Positions 10,118 through 22,482 are shown, numbered from the stretch's first letter. The stretch: DNA of 64,000 bases from Erysipelothrix sp. HDW6A (GCF_011400295.1 NZ_CP049859.1:1922001-1986000), one strand, 5' to 3'. Numbers and translations: made by a program. The notes: generated by a model from the sequence alone, not told the origin.

Positions 10118-11386
10118 TTACTCTTCTTCACCAATTTCAATTGCATATGCTTTATTATCTTGAACTTTAAAGAATGGATAATAGATACCGAAGCTCAATG
10201 CAATAAGCCCAACTTGTAATGCTGCACCTTGCCATCCACTTAGGATAAATCCTGAAATAATTGGAGGCATTGTCCATGGTAAGTTGATACCGTTCGTTAA
10301 CGGAACAATACCCGATGACATTGCTAAGTATGTAATTGTTGTTAATAACAATGGTGTAATGATGAATGGTATTAACATAATAGGGTTAAGCACAATTGGA
10401 ACACCGAATACTAATGGTTCGTTAATATTGAACACTGCAGGTCCAATTGCAAGTTTACCTAATGTCTTGTATTGTTGTGACTTCGAGAAGAACACTGCTG
10501 CTAGAGCAAGACCGATGGTTCCGCTTGATCCACCAATCTTAACAAAGTTTGAATAGAATTGGCTTGTAATGATATTTGTAGGAGCTAATCCTGCTTGAAC
10601 TGCTGTAGCATTTTGAACTGTTAATGCTGTCCAAATTGATGTCATAACGGCACCAACAATGTTTGAACCGTGAAGACCAAATGACCAGAATAGTGATTCA
10701 AGTAACATAATTACTAACATCGCTGGTAATGTATTACCGAGTGATAATAGTGGTTGTTGTAGCACTGTAAAGATAAAGTTATGTGCTGTTGTATATGATG
10801 TTGCTTCGAATCCTAAACGGATAAAGTTAAAGATAATAGCTACAAATAGAATTGGAATTAATGCCTCAAATGAACGAGCAACGTTTCCTGGTACTGATTC
10901 AGGCATTTTAATTTTCCAACCACGTGCATCAATAAAACGGAAGATTTCAACTGCAAGTACAGCTGTAATCATACCAACAAATAAACCTGCTGCCCCGAAG
11001 TTACCAATAGGGAAATAGTTTGCACCTTCTACTGCTACGACTGGTGTAAGAATTAAGAATGCAAAAATTGATGCAGCTTGTCCGGCGCCCTCATCGATAC
11101 CGTAGAAACCTGCAAGGCTTTTTGCCATACCAAAGATAACGTAGAATGTCATAACATCCATAGCCATACTGTTGACTTTTAGGAAGATGCTCATCCAGTT
11201 TTCCCCGAGCACCGACTTCATAAATGCTAAGTATGGTGGAATTGGTAATTGCGTGATCAATAAGAATATTGAACCGATAATTAACAATGGCATTGCGACG
11301 AAGAAACCATTCTTAATTGCTGTTAAGTAACGATTTCGGTCGAGTTTTTCCGCTACCGGTAAAAGAACTCGTTGTAATGTCTCCAT
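10118..11386 (-). CDS. celB: PTS cellobiose-family IIC permease
   Basis: Membrane channel of a lactose/cellobiose PTS, 422 residues with about ten helices. Diagnostic segments are the N-terminal RNRYLTAIKNGFFVAMPLLIIGS, the central FWSFGLHGSNIVG (substrate-site G-x-H-G) and FNINEPLVFGVPIVLNP (the family N-I-N-E-P). A GGAGAAG ribosome site is upstream. It is the first gene of the operon with the PRD regulator, IIB and GH1, supporting a phospho-beta-glucoside role. The sugar itself (cellobiose, arbutin, salicin or gentiobiose) cannot be read directly. Confidence 0.92.
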   Translation of the reverse strand: METLQRVLLPVAEKLDRNRYLTAIKNGFFVAMPLLIIGSIFLLITQLPIPPYLAFMKSVLGENWMSIFLKVNSMAMDVMTFYVIFGMAKSLAGFYGIDEGAGQAASIFAFLILTPVVAVEGANYFPIGNFGAAGLFVGMITAVLAVEIFRFIDARGWKIKMPESVPGNVARSFEALIPILFVAIIFNFIRLGFEATSYTTAHNFIFTVLQQPLLSLGNTLPAMLVIMLLESLFWSFGLHGSNIVGAVMTSIWTALTVQNATAVQAGLAPTNIITSQFYSNFVKIGGSSGTIGLALAAVFFSKSQQYKTLGKLAIGPAVFNINEPLVFGVPIVLNPIMLIPFIITPLLLTTITYLAMSSGIVPLTNGINLPWTMPPIISGFILSGWQGAALQVGLIALSFGIYYPFFKVQDNKAYAIEIGEEE

Positions 11387-11445
11387 AGAACTTACTTCTC
11401 CTTTTTTATGTTTTTATAGTTAGGATCCTATGAACTTATCTTAAG

Positions 11446-11459
11446 TGAAACCGCTTCAA
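11446..11459. promoter_or_regulatory. Candidate cre (CcpA) site before PTS IIC
   Basis: TGAAACCGCTTCAA matches the cre consensus TGWAANCGNTNWCA at 12 of 14 positions. It lies about 60 bases upstream of the IIC start, where catabolite repression of a beta-glucoside operon would be expected. Confidence 0.4.
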
Positions 11460-11466
11460 ATAAAAA

Positions 11467-11503
11467 GACCAAATTTTGCACAATGAGATTGCAAAATCTG
11501 GTC
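11467..11503 (-). terminator. Strong hairpin terminator in PTS leader / after aldo-keto reductase
   Basis: 14-base arms with one mismatch, a 9-base loop, and TTTTTATTT on the minus strand. It may end the upstream aldo/keto reductase transcript or act as an attenuator in front of PTS IIC. Confidence 0.75.
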
Positions 11504-11600
11504 GATTACACTATAAAAGGCGGTATTATCCGCTATTTATAGCTTTGTTCTATGGAAACAAACTTCTTAATTCTTAACTTTCTTAAAGAAAATTAAGAGA

Positions 11601-12578
11601 TTACTCATACCCCATAATCTTATGAGGTACGTACATTTCTTCTAAATATTCCATGTCTTCATCACTTAATGTTACATCGAGTGCCGCTACAAAGTCATCT
11701 AAGTATTTTACCTTTGTAACACCTACGATTGGTGATACTACACCTTTACGCCATAACCAAGCAATCGCAATTTGTGCACGAGTTACTTGATACTTATCAG
11801 CAATATCTTTAACCCTATCAACGATTACTCGATCACTATCTTCAGTACTGTCGTATTTACGTTTAGCAGTTGCATCTGTTTCAAAACGAAGGGATGTTGA
11901 TTCCCAATCACGTGTTAGACGTCCTGCTGCTAAAGGACTATACGGTACCAAAGCAACTCCCATATCTTTACACATTGGATTCATTTCACGTTCTTCTTCA
12001 CGATACAATAAATTATAGTGACCTTGCATTACGCTAAACTGTGTCCAGTTATTTTCTTTCGCAATACGTTGAGCTTTCGCAAATTGCCAAGCATACATCG
12101 ATGAAGCACCTAAGTATAATACTTTACCTGAACGAACTAAGTCGTTGAGTGCGCACATTACTTCTTCAATAGGAGTATCATAATCCCATCGATGAATGTA
12201 AAGAATATCAATATAGTCGACATCTAATCTTTTTAAGCTATGTTCGACTTCTTGCATGATTGTTTTACGAGAGAGTCCTGATTGATTGGGACCATCGCCC
12301 ATCTTGCCATGAACCTTTGTAGCAATTACAATTTGATCACGATTTGCATGCTTTTTGAATGCCTTAGCCATGTATTCTTCGCTCGTACCAATTGAATAAA
12401 CATTGGCAGTATCAAAGAAGTTGATTCCCAAGTCTAGGGAACGTTTTACAATTTCTTCCGTTTCTTGTTCATTTAGCACCCATTGGTGAAACCATTTTGT
12501 TGGATCGCCAAAACTCATACCACCTAAACATATTTTAGAAACTTCTAAACCTGTATTTCCTAATTTTACATATTCCAT
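11601..12578 (-). CDS. Aldo/keto reductase
   Basis: NADPH-dependent reductase of 325 residues with the usual tetrad: D in FDTANVYS, Y in NVYS, K in VIATKVHG and H in LYIHRWD. The C-terminal cofactor loop is WLWRKGVVSPIVGVTK. Soluble TIM barrel, close in length to the AKR11/AKR12-like group that detoxifies aldehydes or sugar derivatives. Substrate not identifiable. AGGAGG lies just upstream. Its promoter has the 19-base spacer and internal palindrome of MerR-regulated genes, suggesting induction by a reactive compound or electrophile. Confidence 0.92.
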   Translation of the reverse strand: MEYVKLGNTGLEVSKICLGGMSFGDPTKWFHQWVLNEQETEEIVKRSLDLGINFFDTANVYSIGTSEEYMAKAFKKHANRDQIVIATKVHGKMGDGPNQSGLSRKTIMQEVEHSLKRLDVDYIDILYIHRWDYDTPIEEVMCALNDLVRSGKVLYLGASSMYAWQFAKAQRIAKENNWTQFSVMQGHYNLLYREEEREMNPMCKDMGVALVPYSPLAAGRLTRDWESTSLRFETDATAKRKYDSTEDSDRVIVDRVKDIADKYQVTRAQIAIAWLWRKGVVSPIVGVTKVKYLDDFVAALDVTLSDEDMEYLEEMYVPHKIMGYE

Positions 12579-12605
12579 AGAGCGACCTCCTGTATGTTTG
12601 ATTTC

Positions 12606-12636
12606 ATGATATCAGTTGGAGTCAACTCCAAGTCAA
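12606..12636 (-). promoter_or_regulatory. MerR-type promoter/operator of the aldo/keto reductase
   Basis: On the minus strand, TTGACT (12636-12631) and TATCAT (12611-12606) are separated by 19 bases. The spacer holds the dyad TTGGAGT-N2-ACTCCAA (12616-12631). An overlong spacer carrying a dyad is the hallmark of MerR-family activated promoters. No merR gene is in the window. Confidence 0.65.
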
Positions 12637-12641
12637 GCCTT

Positions 12642-13475
12642 TTAGAGATATTTTTGAAGTGAAACTGCAATTCCATCTTCGTCATGCGATAAAGTTACGT
12701 CATCTGCTGCTTTTAAAACAGATTCAACGGCATTACCCATTGCTACACCGATACCAGCATAGTTAATCAATGACAAGTCATTCTCTCCATCACCAAACGC
12801 AATAAGTTCTTCTGCCTCAATATCATACATATGAAGTACCGTATCTAAAGCTTGTGCTTTATCAACACCAAGTGCTGTAAATTCAAAATAGAATTCTGCA
12901 CTAAACATACCATTTACGTGACCTTCAAAAGGACTGAATATTTCATGTATATGTTCATCATAATATTGTTTTTCTGCTGCTACGAGAATCTTAGGAAGAC
13001 GATGATCTACGATTGATGATAAATCTTTTGCTTCACCCAAGAGGTATCCACCACCACGGGATTCATATTGAATAATATTAATTTCACCACGAGAGGTATT
13101 GATCATTCCTGAGAATACATCGTTTACATACATCGTGTCGCCTTTTTCAACCATTGGAATTACTTTAAACTTGCTTAGATGACGTAAAATCTTTTGTCCC
13201 TCTTCAACAGTTAATGATTTTTCATAGATTGTTTCATTCGTCGAAACATCAATAACACATGCTCCATTATAAGAAACAAGTAATCCATGATGTTCGTCCA
13301 TCTTAAGTTCCTTTGCGAAGTGTGTCATACCTTGAGTAGGTCTTCCAGAAGCAAGAATAACCCTTACGCCTTTTTCTTGAGCTTCAATAAGAGCCTTTCG
13401 AGTTAAGTCTGAAATTTCTTTATTACTATTTAATAATGTGCCATCCATATCTAGCACGATTGCTTTTATTGTCAT
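12642..13475 (-). CDS. Cof-type HAD hydrolase
   Basis: Haloacid-dehalogenase-superfamily phosphatase of 277 residues, Cof/IIB subgroup. Motif I is LDMDGTLL, motif II SGRPTQG, motif III a lysine near GVDKAQAL, and motif IV FGDGENDLSLI. A C2 cap domain lies between motifs II and III. Members dephosphorylate sugar phosphates, FMN or pyridoxal phosphate; the substrate is not predictable here. The start at 13475 is chosen because GAGGG sits 5 bases before it, inside the longer frame. Monocistronic, downstream of an RpiR gene but separated by a terminator. Confidence 0.9.
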   Translation of the reverse strand: MTIKAIVLDMDGTLLNSNKEISDLTRKALIEAQEKGVRVILASGRPTQGMTHFAKELKMDEHHGLLVSYNGACVIDVSTNETIYEKSLTVEEGQKILRHLSKFKVIPMVEKGDTMYVNDVFSGMINTSRGEINIIQYESRGGGYLLGEAKDLSSIVDHRLPKILVAAEKQYYDEHIHEIFSPFEGHVNGMFSAEFYFEFTALGVDKAQALDTVLHMYDIEAEELIAFGDGENDLSLINYAGIGVAMGNAVESVLKAADDVTLSHDEDGIAVSLQKYL

Positions 13476-13497
13476 ATTGTCCCTCACTTATGCTTTG

Positions 13498-13525
13498 ATT
13501 ATATCAAGTGAATAGTTATTTTGAA
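13498..13525 (-). promoter_or_regulatory. Promoter of the HAD gene
   Basis: Perfect TATAAT at 13503-13498 on the minus strand with TTCAAA 16 bases upstream (4 of 6 matches), 22 bases before the HAD start. Confidence 0.45.
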
Positions 13526-13582
13526 GCTTTACAACGAATAATGGTACTAATTTCTCAAACTTCTATCGTAAGACATAAAAAA

Positions 13583-13617
13583 AGAAAGATTTATTCCAAA
13601 CTTGGTTCCATCTTTCT
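13583..13617 (-). terminator. Terminator overlapping the end of the RpiR gene
   Basis: 8-bp arms (AGAAAGAT/ATCTTTCT) with an inner CCAA/TTGG pairing and a TTTTTTT tail on the minus strand. Confidence 0.75.
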
Positions 13618-14442
13618 GTAACTTTGTAGTTTATTGTGTACATTTTGTTCATAGTTTTCTGTGAAATAGATTGAGTATAGCATGTCTAAGATATATAAAA
13701 GAGACAGTCTAGACGAAAATGACGATACCTTTTGATAGTGATCTTCAAAGGATGTCATGAAAATATGGTAATCGGCAATCTCCTTTAACGGGTTATCTTG
13801 TGTTGAAGTAATTAAGACAATCTTTGTCTTATTCGCTTTAAGGATTTTCACTACTTCTCGGGTAGTCTTACCTCTTCCTCCAAACGAAATAACAATCGCA
13901 AGATCATCAGCGCTTGAATTGGATGCAGCGAGTCGCATCATGTAATCTTCGGAAGGAACATCAACATACACACCAATCTCTTGCATTTGAAATTGAAAGT
14001 TCTGAGCGAAATAGACATTGGAGCTCGAGGTAAAGAGTGTTATCCTATTAGCTTTCAACATTTCCTTTGATACTTCTAAAAGGACTTCTTTATTAAACAG
14101 AGCACGTGTACTGGATAAAGTTTCTTCATAAAGATTCTTAAGGTTATCAGATAGATCTGATATGTGATCTGTTGGTACAATTGGGAAATTAAAATCAATG
14201 CGTGATGCAGTCGTATTACTTCCTTTACTTTTCGCAATCTTAACTTTTAGATCATTAATACCACTAAGTTCTAATTTTGTAATGAGACGGTATATCGTAG
14301 AAACCGAAACAAAAGCTCCCTCACAGATTTCTTGTGAACTCATGTTGGGGATGTTGTGAGCGTTATTAATAATATAGTTAGCTAAAGTCTTTTCTGAGTT
14401 TGTTAAGTCCTCGAGAAGTTGTAATTGTGCTAGAATATCCAT
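13591..14442 (-). CDS. MurR/RpiR family transcriptional regulator
   Basis: 283-residue sugar-phosphate-sensing regulator with an N-terminal HTH_6 domain (about 1-75; EICEGAFVSVSTIYRLITKL is the recognition helix) and a C-terminal SIS domain (about 110-250) with the VISFGGRGKTTREV phosphosugar-binding loop. I place the start at 14442 (MDILAQLQLLEDL), the conserved family N-terminus; a longer frame exists upstream but its residues are unlike the family. Neighbours on the same strand are a HAD phosphatase and KtrA, both behind terminators, so its target is not evident from context. Confidence 0.88.
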   Translation of the reverse strand: MDILAQLQLLEDLTNSEKTLANYIINNAHNIPNMSSQEICEGAFVSVSTIYRLITKLELSGINDLKVKIAKSKGSNTTASRIDFNFPIVPTDHISDLSDNLKNLYEETLSSTRALFNKEVLLEVSKEMLKANRITLFTSSSNVYFAQNFQFQMQEIGVYVDVPSEDYMMRLAASNSSADDLAIVISFGGRGKTTREVVKILKANKTKIVLITSTQDNPLKEIADYHIFMTSFEDHYQKVSSFSSRLSLLYILDMLYSIYFTENYEQNVHNKLQSYRKMEPSLE

Positions 14443-14511
14443 CTTTATCACCATCCCCATTATACCATCGCATTTTCTAATTCCTATCAATTTTTACTAA
14501 GTAAAGAAAAA

Positions 14512-14534
14512 GTGCTACTCGCAATGAGTAACAC
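14512..14534 (-). terminator. Terminator of the atp-ktr operon
   Basis: 9-bp stem (one G-U pair) with a 5-base loop and TTTTTCTTT on the minus strand, immediately after the ktrA stop. Confidence 0.85.
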
Positions 14535-14539
14535 CTTCT

Positions 14540-15199
14540 TTAGAGTTTCTTAGATTTTACTACGAATTCATCTTCTGATAAAGCGATGATAATATCACTT
14601 TCTTGAACGATGTAATCTGGTTTAATTGTGATGTTTAATTGTTTAGAACCTGTTTGACGCATGGCAATAATGTTAATACCGTGTTTCTCACGGACGTTTA
14701 ACTCATCAATGCTTTTACCTACCCATTCAGGGAGTACATGCATTTCGATAACATGGTATTGATCATCGAGGCGAATTAAATCAAGCACATCTGTACTTAC
14801 GAGTTCATGAGCGAGTCTTACTCCCATTTCAACTTCTGGAAGTACGACACGGTCAGCTCCAACTTTTTGAAGCACTTCTTGGTATGTGAAGTTCTTTGTT
14901 TTAACAACAACTTCCTTAATACCAAGCTTCTTAAGGTTCATAATTCCTAAGATAGTGATTTCTAGTTTTTCACCTGTCGCAATAATTGCGATATCACACG
15001 TATCAACACCTGCTGCGACAAGTTGTTCAATCTTAGTAAAGTCTGCTTGAACAGCATGCTCTACAACATCAATAACTTCTTCAACATGTTCCATGTTTAA
15101 GTCTAATGCAATAACATCAGCACCATTTTCTGCTAATTCTCGAGCTACGGCAGTTCCAAAAAGTCCAAGACCTAAAACTGCGATTGTTTGTTTTTTCAT
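14540..15199 (-). CDS. ktrA: KtrA, RCK regulatory subunit of K+ uptake
   Basis: Cytosolic gating ring protein of 219 residues that binds KtrB. RCK_N domain (about 5-120) begins TIAVLGLGLFGTAVARELA, a Rossmann GxGxxG nucleotide site, and ends with the VVKTKN region. RCK_C domain (about 135-219) is the part that binds c-di-AMP in characterised KtrA proteins; here NIIAMRQTGSKQ and SDIIIALSEDEF are visible. AGGAGG lies 8 bases before the ATG. It follows ktrB by 10 bases and is the last gene of the ATP synthase operon, which is unusual. Confidence 0.93.
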   Translation of the reverse strand: MKKQTIAVLGLGLFGTAVARELAENGADVIALDLNMEHVEEVIDVVEHAVQADFTKIEQLVAAGVDTCDIAIIATGEKLEITILGIMNLKKLGIKEVVVKTKNFTYQEVLQKVGADRVVLPEVEMGVRLAHELVSTDVLDLIRLDDQYHVIEMHVLPEWVGKSIDELNVREKHGINIIAMRQTGSKQLNITIKPDYIVQESDIIIALSEDEFVVKSKKL

Positions 15200-15209
15200 A
15201 AGAATCCTC

Positions 15210-16549
15210 CTAGCCTACGAGCACATTACCTTCAGGGTAACGTATTTTTTGATCTTTGTTTGTTGGTTTGAAGGACCAGAAGAATGTAATTAAACCAATA
15301 CGTCCGACAAACATTAAGAATATGAGTACAAGTTTACCAATTGCTGTAAGATGTGGTGTTAAGCCCATTGTAAGGCCTACAGTACCAAAGCAAGAGAATA
15401 CCTCTACTAAGATGTATTCAATACCTACCCCTGCTGGAATCGTCTCTGTAGCGGTAAGTATTAAGGCACTTACGGAGACAACAGTGATCCCCATAGCTAC
15501 GAGCATGAGGGAACGTTTAACACGTTCTATAGGAATGGTACGGTGATTGTACACCGGTTCTTCGCCACGCATTGCTTTAACTAAATAGATAGCAATAACC
15601 GCAATAGATGTAACTTTAACTCCACCAGCAGTAGAACCTGATGATCCCCCAATAAACATTAGAATGATTGTTAGGAGAATACCAAACTTAGATACCATCA
15701 TATAATCAATGTTTGCATATCCAGCAGTACGTGGTGTAACAGCCATAAACCAAACGTTGATGATACGATCACCTAGTGATAAGGATGAGAAGGTACCATT
15801 TTTTGTTTCACTCATAAATAAGAGAAGAAAGCTTCCAACTAAGAGTATCGAAGTGATAATCACAACAATACGTGTATGAAGTAGTAATTTCTTATTTCTT
15901 TTAAACGTAAGAAGATCTCTCCACACAATAAATCCTAGACCACCAATAATGATGAGTGAACTAATTGTTAAGAGAACCAATGGGTTTGATTGGAACGAGA
16001 TAAGACTATCACCAAACAAATCAAAACCGGCATTACAGAATGCTGATATACTATGGAATAGCGAGAAATAAATTCCTTTCCATAGTCCAAAACGCGGAAG
16101 GAAATCAATGGATAAAAGAAGTGCTCCCCCGATTTGTACAACAACCGCAAAGCGAATAACATATTTAACGAGATCAGATGCTTCTGAGATACTGTCCAGG
16201 TTTAATGACTCTGAAACTACTTTACGTTGTTTAATATTCAGTTTCTTACCAATAAAGAAGAAGAGTAAGACGATGACAGTCATAAAACCTAAGCCACCGA
16301 TTTCAATCATCGTAATGATTACTGTCTTACCAAAATAACTCCAATGTGCAGCTGTGTTGAGGGTTACTTGCCCCGTTACACAGGTTGCTGATGTAGCTGT
16401 AAATAGTGCATCAAGAAATGGCGTTATTTCCCCAGTTTGCGTGGATATTGGTAGCATTAATAGCAGGGTTCCCGTTAGGATAACCGTACTAAATCCTCCA
16501 ACGATGAGTTGGAGGATTGACCACGTCTTTAATTTGTTCTTTAATTTAC

Positions 16550-16553
<4 letters not shown>
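15210..16553 (-). CDS. ktrB: KtrB, K+ channel-like transporter subunit
   Basis: Integral membrane subunit of a Ktr/Trk K+ uptake system, 447 residues with four M1-P-M2 repeats. The four selectivity-filter loops are visible as TCVTGQV, FCNAGFD, PRTAGYA and CFGTVGL, each with the required glycine. The inter-repeat stretch MFIGGSSGSTAGGVK is the family gating-loop region. It starts with GTG at 16553 and overlaps the atpC stop as GTGA, so its translation depends on the ATP synthase transcript. KtrB proteins often co-use Na+, which fits the Na+-type c subunit upstream. The length is normal. Confidence 0.93.
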
Positions 16554-19022
<2,469 letters not shown>

Positions 19023-19033
<11 letters not shown>

Positions 19034-20546
19034 AATTCATGTCCCGATACTCTTGAATCAGTTGCGGCATGATTGTTTTCAATGATTCGATTGTTTCATC
19101 GGAAAGCTCATGGGTTTCTGCAATCGTATCTACTATTTCTTTATAGACGGTACTCATACGTTTGTGCATTAATGCTTCAAACGGTAGAACATCTTTTACT
19201 TCTAGTTCATCGAGATATCCGTATTTGTTTAGGAATAAACTTAAAACGATCATTTCATGAGATAGTGGACTTGAATCTTCTTGTTTAAGAAGTTCGACAA
19301 GACGTTCCCCATGATCAATAATACGTTTTGTTTCTGGATCTAAGTCACTACTAAATTGTGCAAAGGATAGAAGTTCATAGTAAGAAGCGAGTTCAAGTTT
19401 TAGTGATGATGAAACATGCTTCATTGCTTTTGTTTGAGCTGCTGAACCAACACGTGAAACAGAAAGTCCACTATCTACCGCAGGACGACGTCCTGCATTG
19501 AATGCATCTAAGTTTAAGAATAACTGACCATCAGTAATTGAGATAACGTTTGTAGGAATATACGCACTAATATCTCCTGCTTGAGTTTCAATTATTGGTA
19601 GAGCAGTCATAGACCCACCACCATATTGTTTGTTAAGTTTTGCAGAACGCTCTAATAAACGTGAGTGCAAGTAGAAAACATCACCAGGATACGCTTCACG
19701 ACCCGAAGGACGACGTAACAAGAGTGAAATGGTACGATAAGAAACAGCATGTTTTGATAAGTCATCATAGATAACTAAAACATCCTCACCTTTATCCATC
19801 CAATATTCAGCAATTGCACACCCTGTATAAGGTGAAATGTATTGAAGTGGTGCAGACTCATCAGCAGCACTTGAAACTATTACAGTATAATCAAGAGCTC
19901 CATGATCTTGAAGTTTTTTAACAACACGAGCAACAGTTGAAGCTTTTTGTCCGATTGCTACATAAACACATTTAACGTTTTGACCTTTTTGACTTAAGAT
20001 TGTACTTAAAATCATACTTGTCTTACCAGTTTGACGGTCCCCAATAATTAATTCACGTTGACCTTTGCCGATTGGTATCATAGCATCAACGATTTTCATT
20101 CCAGTAAATAATGACTCATGAACACTCTCACGTGTCATAACACCAGGTGCCATGCGTTCAAGGTTTAACATAGCGTCAGGTTTAATATCCCCTTTACCAT
20201 CGATTGGACGCCCTAAAGCATCAACAACACGACCAAGTAAAGCATCTCCAACACCAACTTGAACAACATGTGAGGTTCTACGAACAATGTCGTTTTCACG
20301 AATGTTCATATCACTCCCTAAAAGAGCAACCCCAACTTGATTTTCTTCGAGGTTTAATGCAAGACCATAGGTATCCCCATCGAATTTTAGCAATTCTCCA
20401 GAAACTACATCTCTTAAACCACGAACGAAAGCAATACCATCACCAACAGTACTAACAACACCGTGTTCTTCTGATAGATCAGGCAGTTCAATCGATTGAA
20501 TTCTCTCTTTTAATTTTTCAATGATTTGTTCTGATTGTAAACTCAT
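19023..20546 (-). CDS. atpA: ATP synthase alpha subunit
   Basis: Non-catalytic nucleotide-binding F1 subunit, 507 residues. Walker A is [10 protein letters not shown], followed by [17 protein letters not shown]. The arginine-finger region is [16 protein letters not shown]. The N-terminal segment is [23 protein letters not shown]. It overlaps atpH by 4 bases and atpG by 11, typical of a tightly coupled atp operon. Confidence 0.97.
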
Positions 20547-21043
20547 GACCTCACCTCACTTACAATACTTTGAAGTTTACCAAGATACGATAAATCAAAT
20601 TGTTGATGATTTATTGTGACTCGTAAACCTCCAATTAAGTCTTCATTTAATACATATGTCATTTCTAAACGCATTGGATGTTCTTCTTTGATAAGAGCTT
20701 CTATACGTTCTTTAAATTGATTTGATAATTCCTTGCTCATTTCTATACGTGCAACACACAGTTTATTATCATTGATTAACTCGTCACGATAATACTCCAA
20801 GATTCTTGGAATTTGACGTAACATGCCGTCTTCATATAATACGTTAATAAATGACACCAGTTCTTTAGGATATGTTTCTTCGAATATTTCGAGTACTTCA
20901 CCATAAAACTGTTGTGATTGTTCACAACGATTTACAAAACGTTCAATCGATGTCGTGACTTTATTTAATGAATCCAGTGCATCATAGCAAACTAAAACAT
21001 CCTGAGCTGATTGATAAAGCGCTTGAGCATAAAGATCGATCAT
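20543..21043 (-). CDS. atpH: ATP synthase delta subunit
   Basis: 166-residue peripheral-stalk subunit (OSCP family) joining b to the top of F1. The N-terminal six-helix domain starts [14 protein letters not shown] and the C-terminal domain ends with the family pattern [26 protein letters not shown]. It overlaps atpF and atpA by 4 bases each. Confidence 0.92.
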   Translation of the reverse strand: MIDLYAQALYQSAQDVLVCYDALDSLNKVTTSIERFVNRCEQSQQFYGEVLEIFEETYPKELVSFINVLYEDGMLRQIPRILEYYRDELINDNKLCVARIEMSKELSNQFKERIEALIKEEHPMRLEMTYVLNEDLIGGLRVTINHQQFDLSYLGKLQSIVSEVRS

Positions 21044-21540
21044 TTCACTTTACCAATCGATTCTTCAAGTCTTTTTAACATCATCTCTTCGCTCATATCA
21101 AATTCATTTAATGTCTTCTTCGAAAGCTCATAAGCAAGATCAACAGCATGTTCTTCAACATCTTTGACCATTTCTTGTTTTTGAACTTCTAAAGATTGTC
21201 TAAATGATTTTTCTTCTTGTTCCATAACGCGATTTGCTTCATCCAAACGACTTGCGTAGCTATCATTTGCTTCTTTCATTAATGCAGATTTAACGTCATC
21301 AACTTCTCGAAGCATTTGCTTGCGCTCTTGAGCAAGTTTTTCTTTATTTAATTCTGCTTCTTTTTTAACAAATTCAGCAGTTTCACTTGCTTCTGTCATA
21401 GCTTGTTCACGCGCATCAAGATAGTTCAAGACTGATTGATGGATGTATTTGCGATATAAACGATAAATAATATAGGTTGCACATAGTTGGCTAAGAATTG
21501 TCACAACATTGGGAAATAATTTTGCTGCAATATCTACCAT
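21040..21540 (-). CDS. atpF: ATP synthase b subunit
   Basis: 166-residue peripheral stalk. One N-terminal membrane helix (about 10-27, with the VVTILSQLCATYIIYRLY stretch) is followed by a long, highly charged coiled coil rich in E/K/A. It lies 14 bases after atpE with AGGAGG-like spacing and overlaps atpH. Sequence is weakly conserved in this family; identity rests on the pattern and the operon position. Confidence 0.92.
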   Translation of the reverse strand: MVDIAAKLFPNVVTILSQLCATYIIYRLYRKYIHQSVLNYLDAREQAMTEASETAEFVKKEAELNKEKLAQERKQMLREVDDVKSALMKEANDSYASRLDEANRVMEQEEKSFRQSLEVQKQEMVKDVEEHAVDLAYELSKKTLNEFDMSEEMMLKRLEESIGKVK

Positions 21541-21554
21541 ACTAGCCTCCTATT

Positions 21555-21794
21555 TTAGAATACAAAGATTAAAATAAATGCAATTAACATACCATAAATA
21601 GCAGCTGTTTCAGCAATACCAGCACCAAGAATTAACATTGCTCGGATTTCTTTGTTTGCTTCTGGGTTTTTACCAACTGCTTCAACAGCTTTAGCTGCTG
21701 CGTATCCTTGTCCAATTGTAGAAAAGATACCTGTCATAACTGCGAGTGCGGCTGCAATAGCAACCAATCCTTTACCAATACTTACGCTATCCAT
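21555..21794 (-). CDS. atpE: ATP synthase c subunit with Na+-type ligands
   Basis: 79-residue rotor-ring hairpin. Helix 1 carries STIGQGYAAAKAVEAVG, the polar loop KNPEANKEIR, and helix 2 ILGAGIAETAAIYG with the ion-binding E62. Q29 in helix 1 and T63 after the glutamate match the Q...E-S/T ligand pattern of Na+-translocating c subunits such as that of Ilyobacter, although the usual upstream proline is a serine. The start at 21794 is chosen over a longer frame because AGGAGG lies 6 bases before it. It overlaps the atpB stop. Confidence 0.95.
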   Translation of the reverse strand: MDSVSIGKGLVAIAAALAVMTGIFSTIGQGYAAAKAVEAVGKNPEANKEIRAMLILGAGIAETAAIYGMLIAFILIFVF

Positions 21795-22482
21795 AATTTT
21801 CCTCCTCATCGCTATATTCAATAGCTATAAAAATAGATGTTAACGATATAAATATAAATGCCTGGAGAAATCCAGAGAATAAATCAAAATATAAATGTAA
21901 CCATGGTGTAACAACCAAAGATACAAAGTTAAATCCTGCTACGTTAAACGGAATAAACGAGCTTAACCATGCAGTAAATGTATAAATCAAGCCCATAATA
22001 ACTGATCCTGAAATAACGTTCCCAAATAAACGCAACGACATACTAATTAAGGGCGCTACCGTTGAGAATATATTCGGAATAAGGAATAAGGGAAATGGAT
22101 CCAGGAATCCTTTAAGGTATCCTTTAAAGCCATTCTCTCGTATTTTTGTAATCTGAATCATAAGCCACGTAATCAGTGCTAATACTAAGGTTACACTAAA
22201 GTTAGATGTTGGTGCTTGTAAACCAAAGAGACCCGATATATTCGCAACAAATATATAAATAAAGACACTTCCTATATATGCTGCCATCGTTCTTCCGTGT
22301 TTCTTCCCCATGTTCTCAACAGTAAAGTTGATCAACATCTCAACTCCAAGTACTACCGCTAATAGGGGTCCTTTAGGAACATCCCTAGGCGATAATTTTC
22401 TTATCTTCGAACCTACAAATATAAATGCAGCTGATAATACACACGTTATTATGAGAATTGATATCTGCTCAGCTTGATACAT
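21787..22482 (-). CDS. atpB: ATP synthase a subunit
   Basis: 231-residue integral membrane stator with about six helices, forming the ion half-channels. The essential arginine is visible in MSMSLRLFGNVISG-like ISMSLRLFGNVISG, and the last helices carry the PWLHLYFDLFSGFLQAFIF pattern. The start at ATG 22482 is preferred to GTG 22491 because AAGAAGG lies 8 bases before it. Its end overlaps atpE and its start overlaps atpI. Confidence 0.94.
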   Translation of the reverse strand: MYQAEQISILIITCVLSAAFIFVGSKIRKLSPRDVPKGPLLAVVLGVEMLINFTVENMGKKHGRTMAAYIGSVFIYIFVANISGLFGLQAPTSNFSVTLVLALITWLMIQITKIRENGFKGYLKGFLDPFPLFLIPNIFSTVAPLISMSLRLFGNVISGSVIMGLIYTFTAWLSSFIPFNVAGFNFVSLVVTPWLHLYFDLFSGFLQAFIFISLTSIFIAIEYSDEEENYG

